From CBDCWT01 sp965223305 (lineage in GTDB: Bacteria; Planctomycetota; Planctomycetia; Pirellulales; Pirellulaceae), in contig CBDCWT010000039.1 in the NCBI GenBank assembly GCA_965223305.1, positions 1 through 22,949 of the forward strand: a DNA stretch of 22,949 nucleotides. The letters are read 5' to 3'. Positions 1-7,870 of this stretch are shown here, one piece after another. A program made the translations under genes and the position numbers. The notes under the pieces are model-generated. The model saw only the letters and a list, made by a program, of their open reading frames with translations, ran no database searches and was not told where the DNA came from. Within the stretch, counting starts at the first letter, position 1; each line of letters starts with the position of its first letter.

Positions 1-237
1 AGTGTTTCCGCGCTGCGGCCCTCAGCTGCTGCCGCTGCGAGCAGCTCGCCACGTTTGGCATGGCAGGCCTGCAGGCGATCGCACAGCTGCTCCGTGCGAG
101 GCTGCAGATCCGCAGCGGCTGCCAGGTTGTTGTGGGAGATCCGGTCACGCTTGGCCGCCAGCACCTCGAGCAGTTCGTCTTGAACCCTCCGACAGCTCCG
201 CGAGTAGTTCTGCAAGTTGGTCTTCTAGTTCTGCCAT
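1..237 (-). pseudogene. flgN: FlgN-like flagellar export chaperone, partial and frameshifted
   Basis: The gene starts at the ATG whose complement is 235-237 and runs off the left edge of the window. The first 16 residues (MAELEDQLAELLAELS) are in one frame. The continuation (RVQDELLEVLAAKRD, then a helical stretch with LQPRTEQLCDRLQACHAKRGELL) is in the next frame. Removing one G near 187-192 joins them into a typical amphipathic FlgN N-terminus. FlgN proteins are small cytoplasmic chaperones for the hook-associated proteins FlgK and FlgL. Position directly after flgJ in a flagellar operon supports the call. The assignment rests on helix pattern and context, not on a strong motif. Without the correction, the ATG frame reaches a stop after about 35 residues. 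Confidence 0.6.
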
Positions 238-321
238 TTGCTCAAAGTCCGAGATGGGGGGTGATGGATGCGAGGAAACAACTGACGGGACGAGCCGGCG
301 TGACAACGTGGGTCCGAGGGT

Positions 322-672
322 TCACGGTTGTCTGAGCATGAACAGCTCGAACATCGGATCAGCGAAGGTCTCGGCGGTAGCTTCCGACATGTGCTGGGAC
401 AACAGCTGATCGAGTTGGCCTTGGAATATCTCTTCGGCGCGCCCGCCGTGCATGTATGCCGGCTTGTTCACCGTCTTGCGCATGGCACCGAGTAGTTGGC
501 CGTAGAACGTCTCACCGACAAAACTACGGAAAGCCTCGCGCAACTCGTCATCCCCCCGGTCTTTTCGTCTACCTGGGTCGGCTGCTGTTTCGAGCTGAGC
601 CGGCGATGGCGGGCGGATGCCGTACGCATCTTGTGGGATCGTGACTGGCCGGAGACCGATTCCATTGGACAT
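322..672 (-). CDS. flgJ: FlgJ-like rod-binding protein (N-terminal domain only)
   Basis: A 116-residue protein with ATG start. It matches the FlgJ N-terminal (rod-binding, 'Rod-binding' family) domain: residues about 45-116 read REAFRSFVGETFYGQLLGAMRK, then KPAYMHGGRAEEIFQGQLDQ, ending in FADPMFELF. FlgJ acts in the periplasm as a scaffold for assembly of the flagellar rod. In gammaproteobacteria it is fused to a muramidase, but here the C-terminal peptidoglycan hydrolase is absent, as in many other phyla, so another enzyme would have to open the wall. The first 40 residues are polar and probably disordered. No frame disruption is seen, unlike its neighbours flgI and flgN. It lies 58 bp downstream of flgI on the same strand. 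Confidence 0.85.
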   Translation of the reverse strand: MSNGIGLRPVTIPQDAYGIRPPSPAQLETAADPGRRKDRGDDELREAFRSFVGETFYGQLLGAMRKTVNKPAYMHGGRAEEIFQGQLDQLLSQHMSEATAETFADPMFELFMLRQP

Positions 673-730
673 GATCTTAGAATCCTGTGTTTGGGAAGCA
701 GGGATGCGCGGTGTTGTCAGTGGTGCACAG

Positions 731-1872
731 CTACTTCACGATGAGTCGTCCGTAGATGGCGCTGTTTTCGTGCAGGCTTTCGACGATGCTGATGATGTCA
801 TCGGCTTCGACCTTGAGCGAGTTCAAGGCATCAACGAGAGCTTGGAGATGCGTCGACGTGGTGGGCTGATCGAGGATGCGGAGCGGACCGATTCCCGGAC
901 CGCCTCCGGTTTGCACAGCAATGTTGTTATGGCTGACCGCGACCTGTCCTACGACGACGTCCTTGCCGATAACGATCGTGCCGTTTCGCTTGTTGATAAA
1001 GACCTGGGCATCAGGTTCGGGAGGGATCAAAGGAACATCGAGCACCTGGGCAGCGAAGTCGACTTCGAGCGCCCTTATACTTTACCGGGATGGCGATCTC
1101 GATGTTCAGCTGGTCAATCGCACGGATCTCGACGTGTTCCGGGTCGGACTCACCCGACACCCGTCGTGCGGAGCGATAGGAGCTATCATCCGACTCTGGT
1201 AGCGGGGCGTTGAAGTACTTGTCCAGACTGTCCACCAGCTCGTACACGGTTTGGACAACTGGCGTGAGCGTCATCGACTACGAGGGAGAGTCGTCCATCT
1301 TTGAAGAACGAGTTCTTGATGTCTGCCTCAAGGCGGCAACCCCTGTGGACCTTACCAGTCGTTTCGGGCGCGCGTTGATCCAAGGAAATCGGTCCGTGAC
1401 AGACGGCATAGACTCGCGTACTGCCGGGGCGTGGTCCGAGGAGCGGGGTAAGCATTAAGTATCCGCCGCTCAGGCTTGAAGCGTTGATGGCGTTCACTTC
1501 ACAATGCAGCGTGTCGCCCTGGCGAGCTCCTTCCGCTGGTACGGTGGCAGTTACGAAGACCATGGCGACGTTCCTAGTGTTCGACAGTTCTTCGATATCC
1601 CATTGTCCGGGAGCGTTTTCAGCGACCGGATTTCCCATCAGCTCCAGCATCTTGGCCAGGGCGCGAATCGTCGGTGTCTCGTTGTCGCCGGTACCATCGA
1701 GGCCGACCACTAGTCCCAAACCGTGCAACGTGTTCTCTTCCTGGCCCTTCACACGGCACAGGTCCCGGATTTGTATCTGCTGAGCCGCGGTCGGCTGCGG
1801 CAACAGACAAACCAGCGCGGTGACAGCTAGGAGTGCCGGCCCGACTCGCGGTGCTACAACTTCGAGTTTCAT
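731..1872 (-). pseudogene. flgI: FlgI, flagellar P-ring protein, two apparent frameshifts
   Basis: ATG at 1872 with an AAGGAC-type ribosome site about 10 bases upstream. An N-terminal signal peptide (ALLAVTALVCLLPQPTAAQQ) is followed by the FlgI start RVKGQEENTLHGLGLVVGLDGTGD and a conserved body up to VVDDAHAS. The rest of the protein continues in other frames: VVQTVYELVDSLDKYFNAPLPES, then after a second shift VDFAAQVLDVPLIPPEPDAQVF to the end IYGRLIVK at a TAG (731-733). Both shifts are +1, near 1255-1261 and 1060-1080, and removing one base at each gives about 380 residues, the usual FlgI length. FlgI forms the periplasmic P-ring around the rod. Sequence conservation after each shift is excellent, so decay is very recent or the shifts are sequence errors. 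Confidence 0.85.
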
Positions 1873-2002
1873 CGCAACAGTCCTTGTCAGAGTTTCCCCG
1901 TCTTAGGCCATCTTCCCCGCGACCTTTTGACGCCGAATGACACTCCGGATGTTCACGCTTTCCGGCTGCAGTGTGTTGGTCCTGAAAATCAAACTTGTTG
2001 GT

Positions 2003-2690
2003 CTAGAACGGGTGGAATTCATCGATCCAGCGGAGCAGCCACCCGCGTTTGTATCCGTCTCGGACGTGGCCTCGTTCTCGCTTGTCGATCTTGAGCCCAA
2101 CCATGTTGCGACTAAGCACGACGTTGTCCGGGACCGATGTCTTCACGGCGGCACGTACCGGAGAGCGAGACTTCCCACGACTCTTCGTTAACGCGGATCG
2201 TGCGATGAGCTTCGAGCACCAGCGTTCCGTTGGGGGCGAATGTCGGGCGATGCTACAGGCAATGTTGAAGGAGAGCGACTCGCGGGTCTCCATCTCGGAT
2301 TCGGCGCGGTAGAGCTGCTGCAACTGGCCGCGGGATGCGCTGGTCACCGCCAGCTTGCGGGCTGGTTTGAATCGCACGGAGACCTCGTAACCGAATCCAG
2401 TCGAGCAAGACGGTGTCGTATTGAGCGTCCTTTCGGCGTTCCATGTCGCCTTCTGCTAAGGTTCGTGTCACTTCGTCGACACGGACAAAGACGATGTCGT
2501 TCTTGGCAAGCTGCTTCGGAGGAGGCGGACGCGGTATGAAGGTCCAGCTTCCATGCTGAAGCTGCGCGGCGGAACGATCGCCGGGAGGCAACTCTTGCTG
2601 GTAGAGGCTCGAGTTCTGTCCCACGGCGGTTTGCACACCGACGAAGACTATGGCGCAGAGCAGGGCGCGGCGAAGCGAGGTCGATTTCAT
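2003..2690 (-). pseudogene. flgH: FlgH, flagellar L-ring protein, four apparent frameshifts
   Basis: The ATG at 2690 overlaps the flgA stop by 4 bp (ATGA). The N-terminus has a signal peptide (ALLCAIVFVGVQTAVGQ), then NSSLYQQ, KNDIVFVRVDEVTRTLAEGD, DTVLLDWIRL. Later blocks in other frames are RGQLQQLYRAESEMETRESL, SLSFNIACSIA, DIRP, NGTLVLEAHRTIRVNE, SWEVSLSGTCRREDIGP, and DNVVLSRNMVGLKIDKRERG to the end RWIDEFHPF. These match FlgH in order and end at TAG 2003-2005. One extra base near 2330-2335, 2244-2249, 2231-2236 and 2127-2135 explains all the shifts, mostly in G/C runs. FlgH normally forms the outer-membrane L-ring and is a lipoprotein. No clear lipobox cysteine is visible here at the signal-peptide end, so attachment may differ. 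Confidence 0.82.
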
Positions 2691-3548
2691 GGTGAGACAG
2701 ATCCGATCTTTCTAGCCGAGAAACGACTGGGGTTGAGTTGCCGAGGTGGTGAGGGCGGGCCGGACACCTGAACGCCACTGGCGTAGACCTCCGCGAGCTG
2801 CGAACCGGCGACGCGAGCCATGTATCGTTCGCGACCTTTGTTCAAGGCCTGCAGGACGATCAAGTCTCCCAGCGATCCGTTCTGGGTAGCGCGCGCCTCC
2901 GTTTGGACTCGCACTCCCGAGGCACGAGAGACCACCTTGATGATCTCGTTTCGCCTCACCAACAGCGGGCGGCGGAGCGCCGTGATTTGGATCGGCTGGC
3001 CGGCCGGGAGTCTTCGCACGAGCTCCAAGTCGACTGCGTCCTCCACCCGTTTGACGAACCCGCGGTCGCGACCGGTGGTGGCCTGCTGTTGGACCAACGA
3101 TACGTCGGCAGGTCGCACGATTTCGCCTGGGCTCATGGACCGAGTGGTCACGACATACCACTGTGAGGAACCCTGACCGGCTGTTCTCAGCTTGACGTTT
3201 CGAGGCCCTCGGGGCTGGCGACGATAGACGATTCGCGCGGACGGTTGCGCCGGTGAAATGGTGTCCTCGCAGATCGATCTCGTTCAAACGCAGCAGCTCC
3301 TGGATTTCTCCGCGGCGCACCACGCGCGAGGTGCCTTGGGCTGGAGCCGGAAAGAGCTCCAAGCGTTTCAGCTGTTCGATCTCCCTGGCGTCGTCCCCGG
3401 TGATTTTCGCCAGATCTCCTAACAGCACGAGAGAACCGGGGCTCGACACAGTGGACTTCAGCTCGATCTGGGCGGCGCTAGCAGCGGCCCCTGATAGCAG
3501 GAAGAGAGTGAAGTATCCAAGAACTCGTTTTGCGACGCGGTGTGACAT
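2687..3548 (-). pseudogene. flgA: FlgA, P-ring assembly chaperone, one apparent frameshift
   Basis: ATG at 3548 begins a signal peptide (YFTLFLLSGAAASA, then AQIELK), followed by SSPGSLVLLGDLAKITGDD and LRGHHFTGA. After a +1 shift near 3235-3245 the protein continues as ARIVYRRQPRGPRNVKL, GQGSSQWYVVTTRSMSPGE and the FlgA SAF-domain part (RPADVSLVQQQA, AVDLELVRRLPAGQPIQ, LLVRRNEIIKVVSRASGV, GSLGDLIVLQALNKG, VAGSQLAEVYASGVQVSG), ending at TGA 2687-2689. The repaired length is about 286 residues, normal for FlgA. FlgA is a periplasmic chaperone for P-ring (FlgI) assembly. The 4-bp overlap with flgH indicates translational coupling. The original frame stays open well past the shift, so a long chimeric product would be made if the base is real. 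Confidence 0.85.
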
Positions 3549-3768
3549 CTGAATCTACCTAGGGACGAGTGTTGTTGGATCAAAGTAGCAGGCGCGTTCT
3601 GCCGCGCGGTTCCGCTATTCGTAGGACAGCCTGATGGGTTACGGCACACGGAGTGTGCCTACTACTTTGTTTGAAACTGGGTTACGGCACACGGAGTGTG
3701 CCTACTACCTTGTTTTAAACTGAGTGACGGCACACAGAGTGCGCCTACTACTTTGTTTGAAACGCCAC
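3549..3768. repeat. Flagellar intergenic spacer with three tandem GGA-loop palindromes
   Basis: The gap between flgG and flgA contains three tandem units at 3636-3678, 3679-3721 and 3722-3763 (43, 43 and 42 bp). Each has a palindrome of the form GGCACACGGAGTGTGCC (7-bp stem, GGA loop) followed by TACTAC and a TTTGTTT(T)(G/A)AAAC tail. Units 1 and 2 differ by two bases; unit 3 has diverged, with an AGA loop and one stem mismatch. There is no coding potential. The position inside an operon means the hairpins would be transcribed. They might act as a processing, stability or attenuation element, but nothing here proves it. There are no unique spacers, so this is not a CRISPR. Confidence 0.9.
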
Positions 3769-4572
3769 CTAGAACCGTGGCAAGTTGGAGATGAGTCTGA
3801 GGATTTGGTCGCCTGCTTGGACGGCCTGCGAGTTGAGTTCGAAGGAACGCTGGGTGGTAATCAGGTCGATCAGCTCCTGCACTGGCTCGACGTTGGACGC
3901 TTCAAGCGCTCCACCTTGCAGTGCCCCCAAGCCCTGCTGGCCGGGATTCGCCAAGATCGCCGAACCAGATGATCCTGTTTCCTGGAACAGGTTCTCGCCG
4001 AGCTTAAGCAGTCCTTCTGGGTTGATAAACGACGCGATCTGTATCTGGCCGATCTGACTGAGCTGCGTTTGGTTCGGCAGCCGAGCCATCACCTGACCGT
4101 CCGGTTGGATACCGACGTCGAGGGCGTCGTTAGGAACCGAGATGTTCGGCAGCAGCAAACGACCCGTTGTCGCGGATCCAAGGACGATTGCGCCGTTCGC
4201 GTTAACCGAAAAGTTTCCCGCCCGGGTGTAGACGGTTTCGCCCGAGGGTTGTTGGACTTGAAAGAATCCTGGCCCTTCGATCGCAACGTCGAGCGTGTCG
4301 CCGGTCTGCTGGACCGCTCCCTGCCGGAAGTCGGTTTGCACGCTAGAGACACGTGTACCGATGCCGATCGAGGTACCGACCGCGGTGGGATTCCCGGCAC
4401 TGTCCTCGGCGCCAGGCAGAACCTTGTGCCGATACAGCAGGTCCTCGAAATTGGCCCGCCCGCGTTTGAACCCGGTCGTGTTCACGTTTGCAAGGTTGTG
4501 GGCGATGACGTCGAGCTTGGTTTCCAAGGCCTCCATGCCGGTTGCCGCGGTGTACAACGTCTGAACGCTCAT
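3769..4572 (-). CDS. flgG: FlgG, flagellar distal rod protein
   Basis: A 267-residue protein, the usual FlgG length, with an ATG and an AAGGAA ribosome site 8 bases upstream. The N-terminus has the rod/hook-family motif: SVQTLYTAATGMEALETKL, then NLANVNTTGFKRGRANFEDLLY. The middle has GVQTDFRQGAV-like and EGPGFFQVQ blocks (here VQTDFRQGAVQQTGDTLDVA and IEGPGFFQV), then TRAGNFSVNANGAIV. The C-terminal heptad-type segment reads SNVEPVQELIDLITTQRSFELNSQAVQAGD. FlgG polymerises to form the distal rod that passes through the L and P rings. It lies 85 bp after flgF. The frame is intact, in contrast to the ring genes that follow. Confidence 0.95.
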   Translation of the reverse strand: MSVQTLYTAATGMEALETKLDVIAHNLANVNTTGFKRGRANFEDLLYRHKVLPGAEDSAGNPTAVGTSIGIGTRVSSVQTDFRQGAVQQTGDTLDVAIEGPGFFQVQQPSGETVYTRAGNFSVNANGAIVLGSATTGRLLLPNISVPNDALDVGIQPDGQVMARLPNQTQLSQIGQIQIASFINPEGLLKLGENLFQETGSSGSAILANPGQQGLGALQGGALEASNVEPVQELIDLITTQRSFELNSQAVQAGDQILRLISNLPRF

Positions 4573-4657
4573 TTGCGATTCCTTCCTATTGGGTTTGCTC
4601 TGGCTGACCTGTCGAGGAGCCAGCGGTTAGGCGCGGGGATCGCCGCCTTCGTTTGTT

Positions 4658-5410
4658 TTATCTCTGACCCAGCGCACGATTGATGAGCGCTGAGAGCATC
4701 TGGTTGTTGCTTTGGATCATCCGCACGTTGGCTTCATAGGCGCGGGACGTTTCGATCAACTGCATCATCTCTAGGGTCGGTTTGACCGTTGAGCGTTCCA
4801 AGTAACCGTTCAGGACTCGGCGCTCGGATGGGGCGAGCGGCTGCAGTTCACCCAGCGACGCGAAGAGATTTTGACCTGTTTTCACCAAGTCGCCGAGCGC
4901 CGCCGGTTGCACGAGTGCCAAAGGTAGCTGTACGCCCTGCTGCGAAATGCGTCCATCTTCGGTCAGCCTCCAAGGAAGGCTGGGATTGATTTCGATCGGC
5001 TCGCCTCCGCTGGAAAGCACCGGAAAGCCCTGATCGGATTGCAATTGTCCGGTGGGAGAAAGGCGGAAGTTGCCGGCGCGCGTCAGCATTTGCTCCCCGT
5101 CCTTGGCGACTACGAAGAAACCGTCTCCATCGATCGCCATGTCGGTCGCGACGCCCGTCTGTGTGAGACCACCCTGACTGAAATCGGTCACGGTCTCGGC
5201 CATGGCCACACCGCCTCCGGCGTCGTTGATAGAACCGGTGCCGGCGATCGCTTCCCCTCGTTCGATTGCTTCGGCGGGCACGGCCTCGATCACGGCGAGT
5301 TCGCGTTTGAAACCCGGTGTATCGACGTTTGCCAAGTTGTGCGAAAGGACTTTCAGCCGTTCGCTTTGGGCGTCCGCGCCGGACGCTGCCAGGTAGATTC
5401 CGTAGGGCAT
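4658..5410 (-). CDS. flgF: FlgF-like flagellar basal-body rod protein
   Basis: A 250-residue protein of the FlgF/FlgG rod family. ATG at 5410 follows a GGGAA ribosome site. Seen in order: N-terminal MPYGIYLAASGADAQSERL with NLANVDTPGFKRELAV (about 24-40), VTDFSQGGLTQTG, a DGDGFFVVAKDG block, TRAGNFRLSPTGQL, and the C-terminal rod motif EMMQLIETSRAYEANVRMIQ. As the shorter rod protein upstream of flgG, FlgF (proximal rod) is the best name, although planctomycete rod paralogues are hard to separate by eye. It is the first gene of the visible flagellar operon, so its promoter should lie in the repeat-rich 5411-5889 region. I could not recognise a convincing sigma-28 or sigma-54 site there. Confidence 0.9.
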   Translation of the reverse strand: MPYGIYLAASGADAQSERLKVLSHNLANVDTPGFKRELAVIEAVPAEAIERGEAIAGTGSINDAGGGVAMAETVTDFSQGGLTQTGVATDMAIDGDGFFVVAKDGEQMLTRAGNFRLSPTGQLQSDQGFPVLSSGGEPIEINPSLPWRLTEDGRISQQGVQLPLALVQPAALGDLVKTGQNLFASLGELQPLAPSERRVLNGYLERSTVKPTLEMMQLIETSRAYEANVRMIQSNNQMLSALINRALGQR

Positions 5411-5628
5411 TTTTCCCGTTCCATCGTGAGGCGCTCCCCCGCTGTGTTGCTACTTGGCAACTAGCGCGCCGGTCAGACCGAAAAACGAGGATTGACAGAA
5501 AAGTGCGGGCGAGACTGTCCAACTGTGAGATCGCAGCCAGATGGCGCTCGAGCGGAGTTAGTCCGGCGAAGTGCAATAACTGCCGATGTCGCGCAAGATC
5601 TGCGCGTCGCGGGAACGTAAGTTTGGTC

Positions 5629-5747
5629 GTAGCCCAGCTCGCACGAGTTTGGTGGCCAGAGTATGGTTGTAGCCGAACTCGCCAGAGTTTGGCGGACTGC
5701 AAATTCTGGTGAATTCGGCGGGTCCAAATTCTGGTGAATTCGGCTAC
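5629..5747. repeat. Dispersed GTAGCCGAAYTCRCCAGA repeat cluster
   Basis: Two direct copies of a 24-bp unit (5629-5652 degenerate, 5669-5692) are followed by two inverted copies (about 5700-5719 partial, 5724-5747). The consensus begins GTAGCCGAAYTCRCCAGA and ends RTTTGG. The outer direct and inverted copies could pair as a large hairpin. The same unit recurs at 17234-17317, which shows it is a dispersed genomic repeat. Confidence 0.85.
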
Positions 5748-5829
5748 GCTCCAAATCAGCCGCTGGGCGTTAGCCCACGGTTTCCCAGCGAAACCGACGC
5801 GTAGCGTCCTGGGAGGGCTCCCCCTCTCC

Positions 5830-5863
5830 GGCCCTGCGGGCCGACTCTCCCCGAGGGGAGAGT
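5830..5863 (-). terminator. Double hairpin downstream of hemC, possible terminator
   Basis: Two adjacent hairpins lie 26-60 bases after the hemC stop codon on the minus strand: ACTCTCCCC / GGGGAGAGT at 5844-5863 (9-bp arms, almost no loop) and GGCCC-TGC-GGGCC at 5830-5842. There is no U-run after them, so a classical intrinsic terminator is not shown. They could equally be a REP-like element that protects the hemC mRNA end. The hairpins are seen; the function is inferred. Confidence 0.4.
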
Positions 5864-5889
5864 GAAGAGAGACGAAATCACACACTGAC

Positions 5890-6816
5890 TTATGAAGAGA
5901 CTGTGGCGATCAACTCGGCGGCCCCCTCTGCCAGCAGTGCTTCCGCGACGTGCGCCGCCACCTCCGCGGGCTGATCGATTGCGGCTTCGGCGGCCGCATG
6001 CAGACGTTGCTGTCCGTCGGTGCTTAACACGACCGATTCCAGGTACAAGCGACTTCGTTCCACACGGCACCAGGCGCCCACCGGCGCGGAGCAGCCTGCG
6101 CGTAACTTCGCCAGCAGTGCACGCTCTGCTTGCACGCAGTGAAAGCTGTGCGCGTGGTTCATGCCAGCAACCAGCGACCTGGTTGCATCGTCCTCGACAC
6201 GGCATTCGAGCCCCAGAGCGCCTTGGCCGACCGCGGGCATCACAATGCTCGCAGGCAGGACATGGGAAAGGCGATCGCTGAGGCCCAGCCGCTTGAGTCC
6301 AGCCTCGGCTAGGACGATCGCGTCGAAATCGGCGTCATCCAGTTTTCGCAGGCGAGTGTCGACATTTCCGCGGATGTCCAGCACTTCCAGATCCGCGCGG
6401 TGGTGCAGCAGCTGTGCGCGCCGCCGCTGGCTACCAGTGCCAACGCGCGCCGCCGGCGGAAGTTGTGATAAGTCGGTAGCTTCACTGGTGACTAAGGCGT
6501 CAAACGGGCTCTCACGCTCCGGCACCGCGGCCAACATGAGTCCAGGGATCTGGTCGGTTGGTAAATCTTTCAGGCTATGTACGGCCAGATCGATTCTCTC
6601 GTCGAGCAGTGCCCGTTGGATCTCTTTGGTGAACAGACCCTGGCCACCGATCGTGCCGACCGGCCTAGCATCGGTGTCGCCCACAGTCGTGATCGGGACG
6701 AGTTCTACATGGACACCCGTTTCTCTAAGCTGTGCAGATACCCAGTCAGCCTGCCAGCGAGCGAGCATGCTGCCGCGCGTTCCCAGCCTCAGCTGACCTT
6801 CATTCGTGTGGGCCAC
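5890..6816 (-). CDS. hemC: Porphobilinogen deaminase (hydroxymethylbilane synthase)
   Basis: A 308-residue protein covering the whole HemC family. It polymerises four porphobilinogens to hydroxymethylbilane in cytosolic tetrapyrrole (haem) synthesis. Seen: LRLGTRGSMLARWQAD near the N-terminus, GGQGLFTKEIQRALLD (about 57-72), HSLKDLPT with the catalytic Asp84, GTGSQRRRAQLLHHR (about 126-140), LDIRGNVDTRLRKLD, PAVGQGALGLECR, and LRAGCSAPVGA with Cys242, which would carry the dipyrromethane cofactor. Both key residues fall at the same numbers as in the E. coli enzyme. The start overlaps the 3' end of the upstream DUF502 gene by 17 bp, so the two are probably co-translated. No other haem gene is adjacent. 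Confidence 0.96.
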   Translation of the reverse strand: MAHTNEGQLRLGTRGSMLARWQADWVSAQLRETGVHVELVPITTVGDTDARPVGTIGGQGLFTKEIQRALLDERIDLAVHSLKDLPTDQIPGLMLAAVPERESPFDALVTSEATDLSQLPPAARVGTGSQRRRAQLLHHRADLEVLDIRGNVDTRLRKLDDADFDAIVLAEAGLKRLGLSDRLSHVLPASIVMPAVGQGALGLECRVEDDATRSLVAGMNHAHSFHCVQAERALLAKLRAGCSAPVGAWCRVERSRLYLESVVLSTDGQQRLHAAAEAAIDQPAEVAAHVAEALLAEGAAELIATVSS

Positions 6817-7756
6817 TGATCTTCCTTGGGGATTCAGCCTCAGCCCCCGCGCGGTCTTGGCCGTTGTTGCCGTTACTGTCCGGGAGAGCGGTCTGAGCTG
6901 GAGCGGTGTCTTCTCTATTGAGCAACGTCAATTGCTGCTGCGGTGGGATGACGACTCCACAGCTGATGACGAACTGAATCGCTTGATCGACGGTCAGGTT
7001 GAGGTCAACCGCTTCGCTCTTGAGAACCGTCACAGTGAACCCGGTCATCGGCATGGGAGAGGTGGGCATCAGCACACTAAGCACGGGCTCGTTGGCTGCC
7101 GAGTGAATATCGAGCATGCTTTCGCCGGTGACAAATCCGACGGACCAGATTCCCTTCCGCGGATACTCGATGGCAACGACGCGGTTAAACTCGATTTCCC
7201 GCTCGGTAAATACGAAATCCGTTACCTGCTTGACGGACGAGTAGACGTTGCTGACGAGTGGCAAGCGGTGAATTAAGCCGTCAAAGGAAGCGACAATCAT
7301 CCGCCCTACACCAGCTACGACGAACTTGCCCAGCATATAGAGCACCAACAGGAACAGCGCGATAAAGAAAGGGAGCACCTGGTAGCGCGGAAGGTAGGCT
7401 CTCTTGACGTACTCCTCCGAGTAGTAGCCAACCCACTCGTCGCGGGCGTTGCGGGTATAGTGGCGCGAGTCGTAGTCAAACGAATCCAGTTCACCATTCA
7501 CATAAGCCGGCTCAACTCCCGGGTCGAGTTTCTCTTCTTCGGGATCACTGGGGGGCTGCTCACGGCTATCTCGGAAAACCCAAACCAGTGCCTTGGCAGC
7601 GACCGTTTCGCTCGGAATCAGGATGTAGCTTTCAATGACCGACCAAGCCCAGATGAACAGCACGATCGTGAGCAACGGCGGCATCAAGATCGCGAGCCCA
7701 CGTAGCACGGCTACGCGAAAGGGTCGAAGTGGCTGAATGGGGCTTGTCTCAGTCAT
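6800..7756 (-). CDS. DUF502 family inner-membrane protein
   Basis: A 318-residue predicted membrane protein of the DUF502 family, common in planctomycetes and other bacteria and without a firmly known role. Seen: a first transmembrane helix (about 20-42, LAILMPPLLTIVLFIWAW), a polar insert rich in Asp/Glu/Tyr (about 60-125) that is longer than in compact family members, a second helix (about 127-150, VLPFFIALFLLVLYMLGKF), then the conserved soluble part with IHRLPLVSNVYSSVKQV, FNRVVAIEYPRKGIWSVGFVTG and VLMPTSPMPMTGF. The tail after about residue 280 is Gln/Asn/Asp-rich and probably disordered. Its 3' end overlaps hemC by 17 bp. The pairing with hemC suggests co-expression but not necessarily shared function. 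Confidence 0.88.
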   Translation of the reverse strand: MTETSPIQPLRPFRVAVLRGLAILMPPLLTIVLFIWAWSVIESYILIPSETVAAKALVWVFRDSREQPPSDPEEEKLDPGVEPAYVNGELDSFDYDSRHYTRNARDEWVGYYSEEYVKRAYLPRYQVLPFFIALFLLVLYMLGKFVVAGVGRMIVASFDGLIHRLPLVSNVYSSVKQVTDFVFTEREIEFNRVVAIEYPRKGIWSVGFVTGESMLDIHSAANEPVLSVLMPTSPMPMTGFTVTVLKSEAVDLNLTVDQAIQFVISCGVVIPPQQQLTLLNREDTAPAQTALPDSNGNNGQDRAGAEAESPRKISGPHE

Positions 7757-7870
7757 GTCACCAAGATGACCATCGGAGGCCGGCCTGGCCGGAGGGAAGA
7801 TCTACGCAGCGATTTCGAGCATATTTCCGCTTAAAGTCTAATTCGGCGTCACCGCTTGGCAAACGCGCAC

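Larger units (their letters stand above)
5411..5889. other. Repeat-rich intergenic region between hemC and flgF
   Basis: No gene is seen in this 479-bp gap. It holds the presumed flgF promoter side (5411-5620, no recognisable motif), then three kinds of short repeat: GTAGCCGAAYTC-type units (5629-5747), an inverted CGCTGGG/CCCAGCG pair (5761-5790), and two strong hairpins next to the hemC stop codon (5830-5863). Long frames across it on the minus strand are antisense extensions of other genes without family motifs. Confidence 0.75.

Noticed and set aside
2..409. Plus-strand open frame at the left edge
   Set aside because: It is antisense to flgN and flgJ and has Cys/Arg/Ser-rich shadow composition.
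731..3548. Programmed ribosomal frameshifting in flgA/flgH/flgI
   Set aside because: Eight sites in four genes, without a common slippery heptamer or a stimulatory structure; insertion mutations or sequence errors are simpler.
3636..3763. Possible short CRISPR array
   Set aside because: The three units are contiguous tandem repeats without unique spacers, and each contains its own palindrome; no cas genes are nearby.
4848..5885. Long (345-residue) minus-strand open frame overlapping flgF
   Set aside because: It is out of frame with the clear FlgF protein, very rich in Arg, and crosses the repeat region; it is a high-GC shadow.
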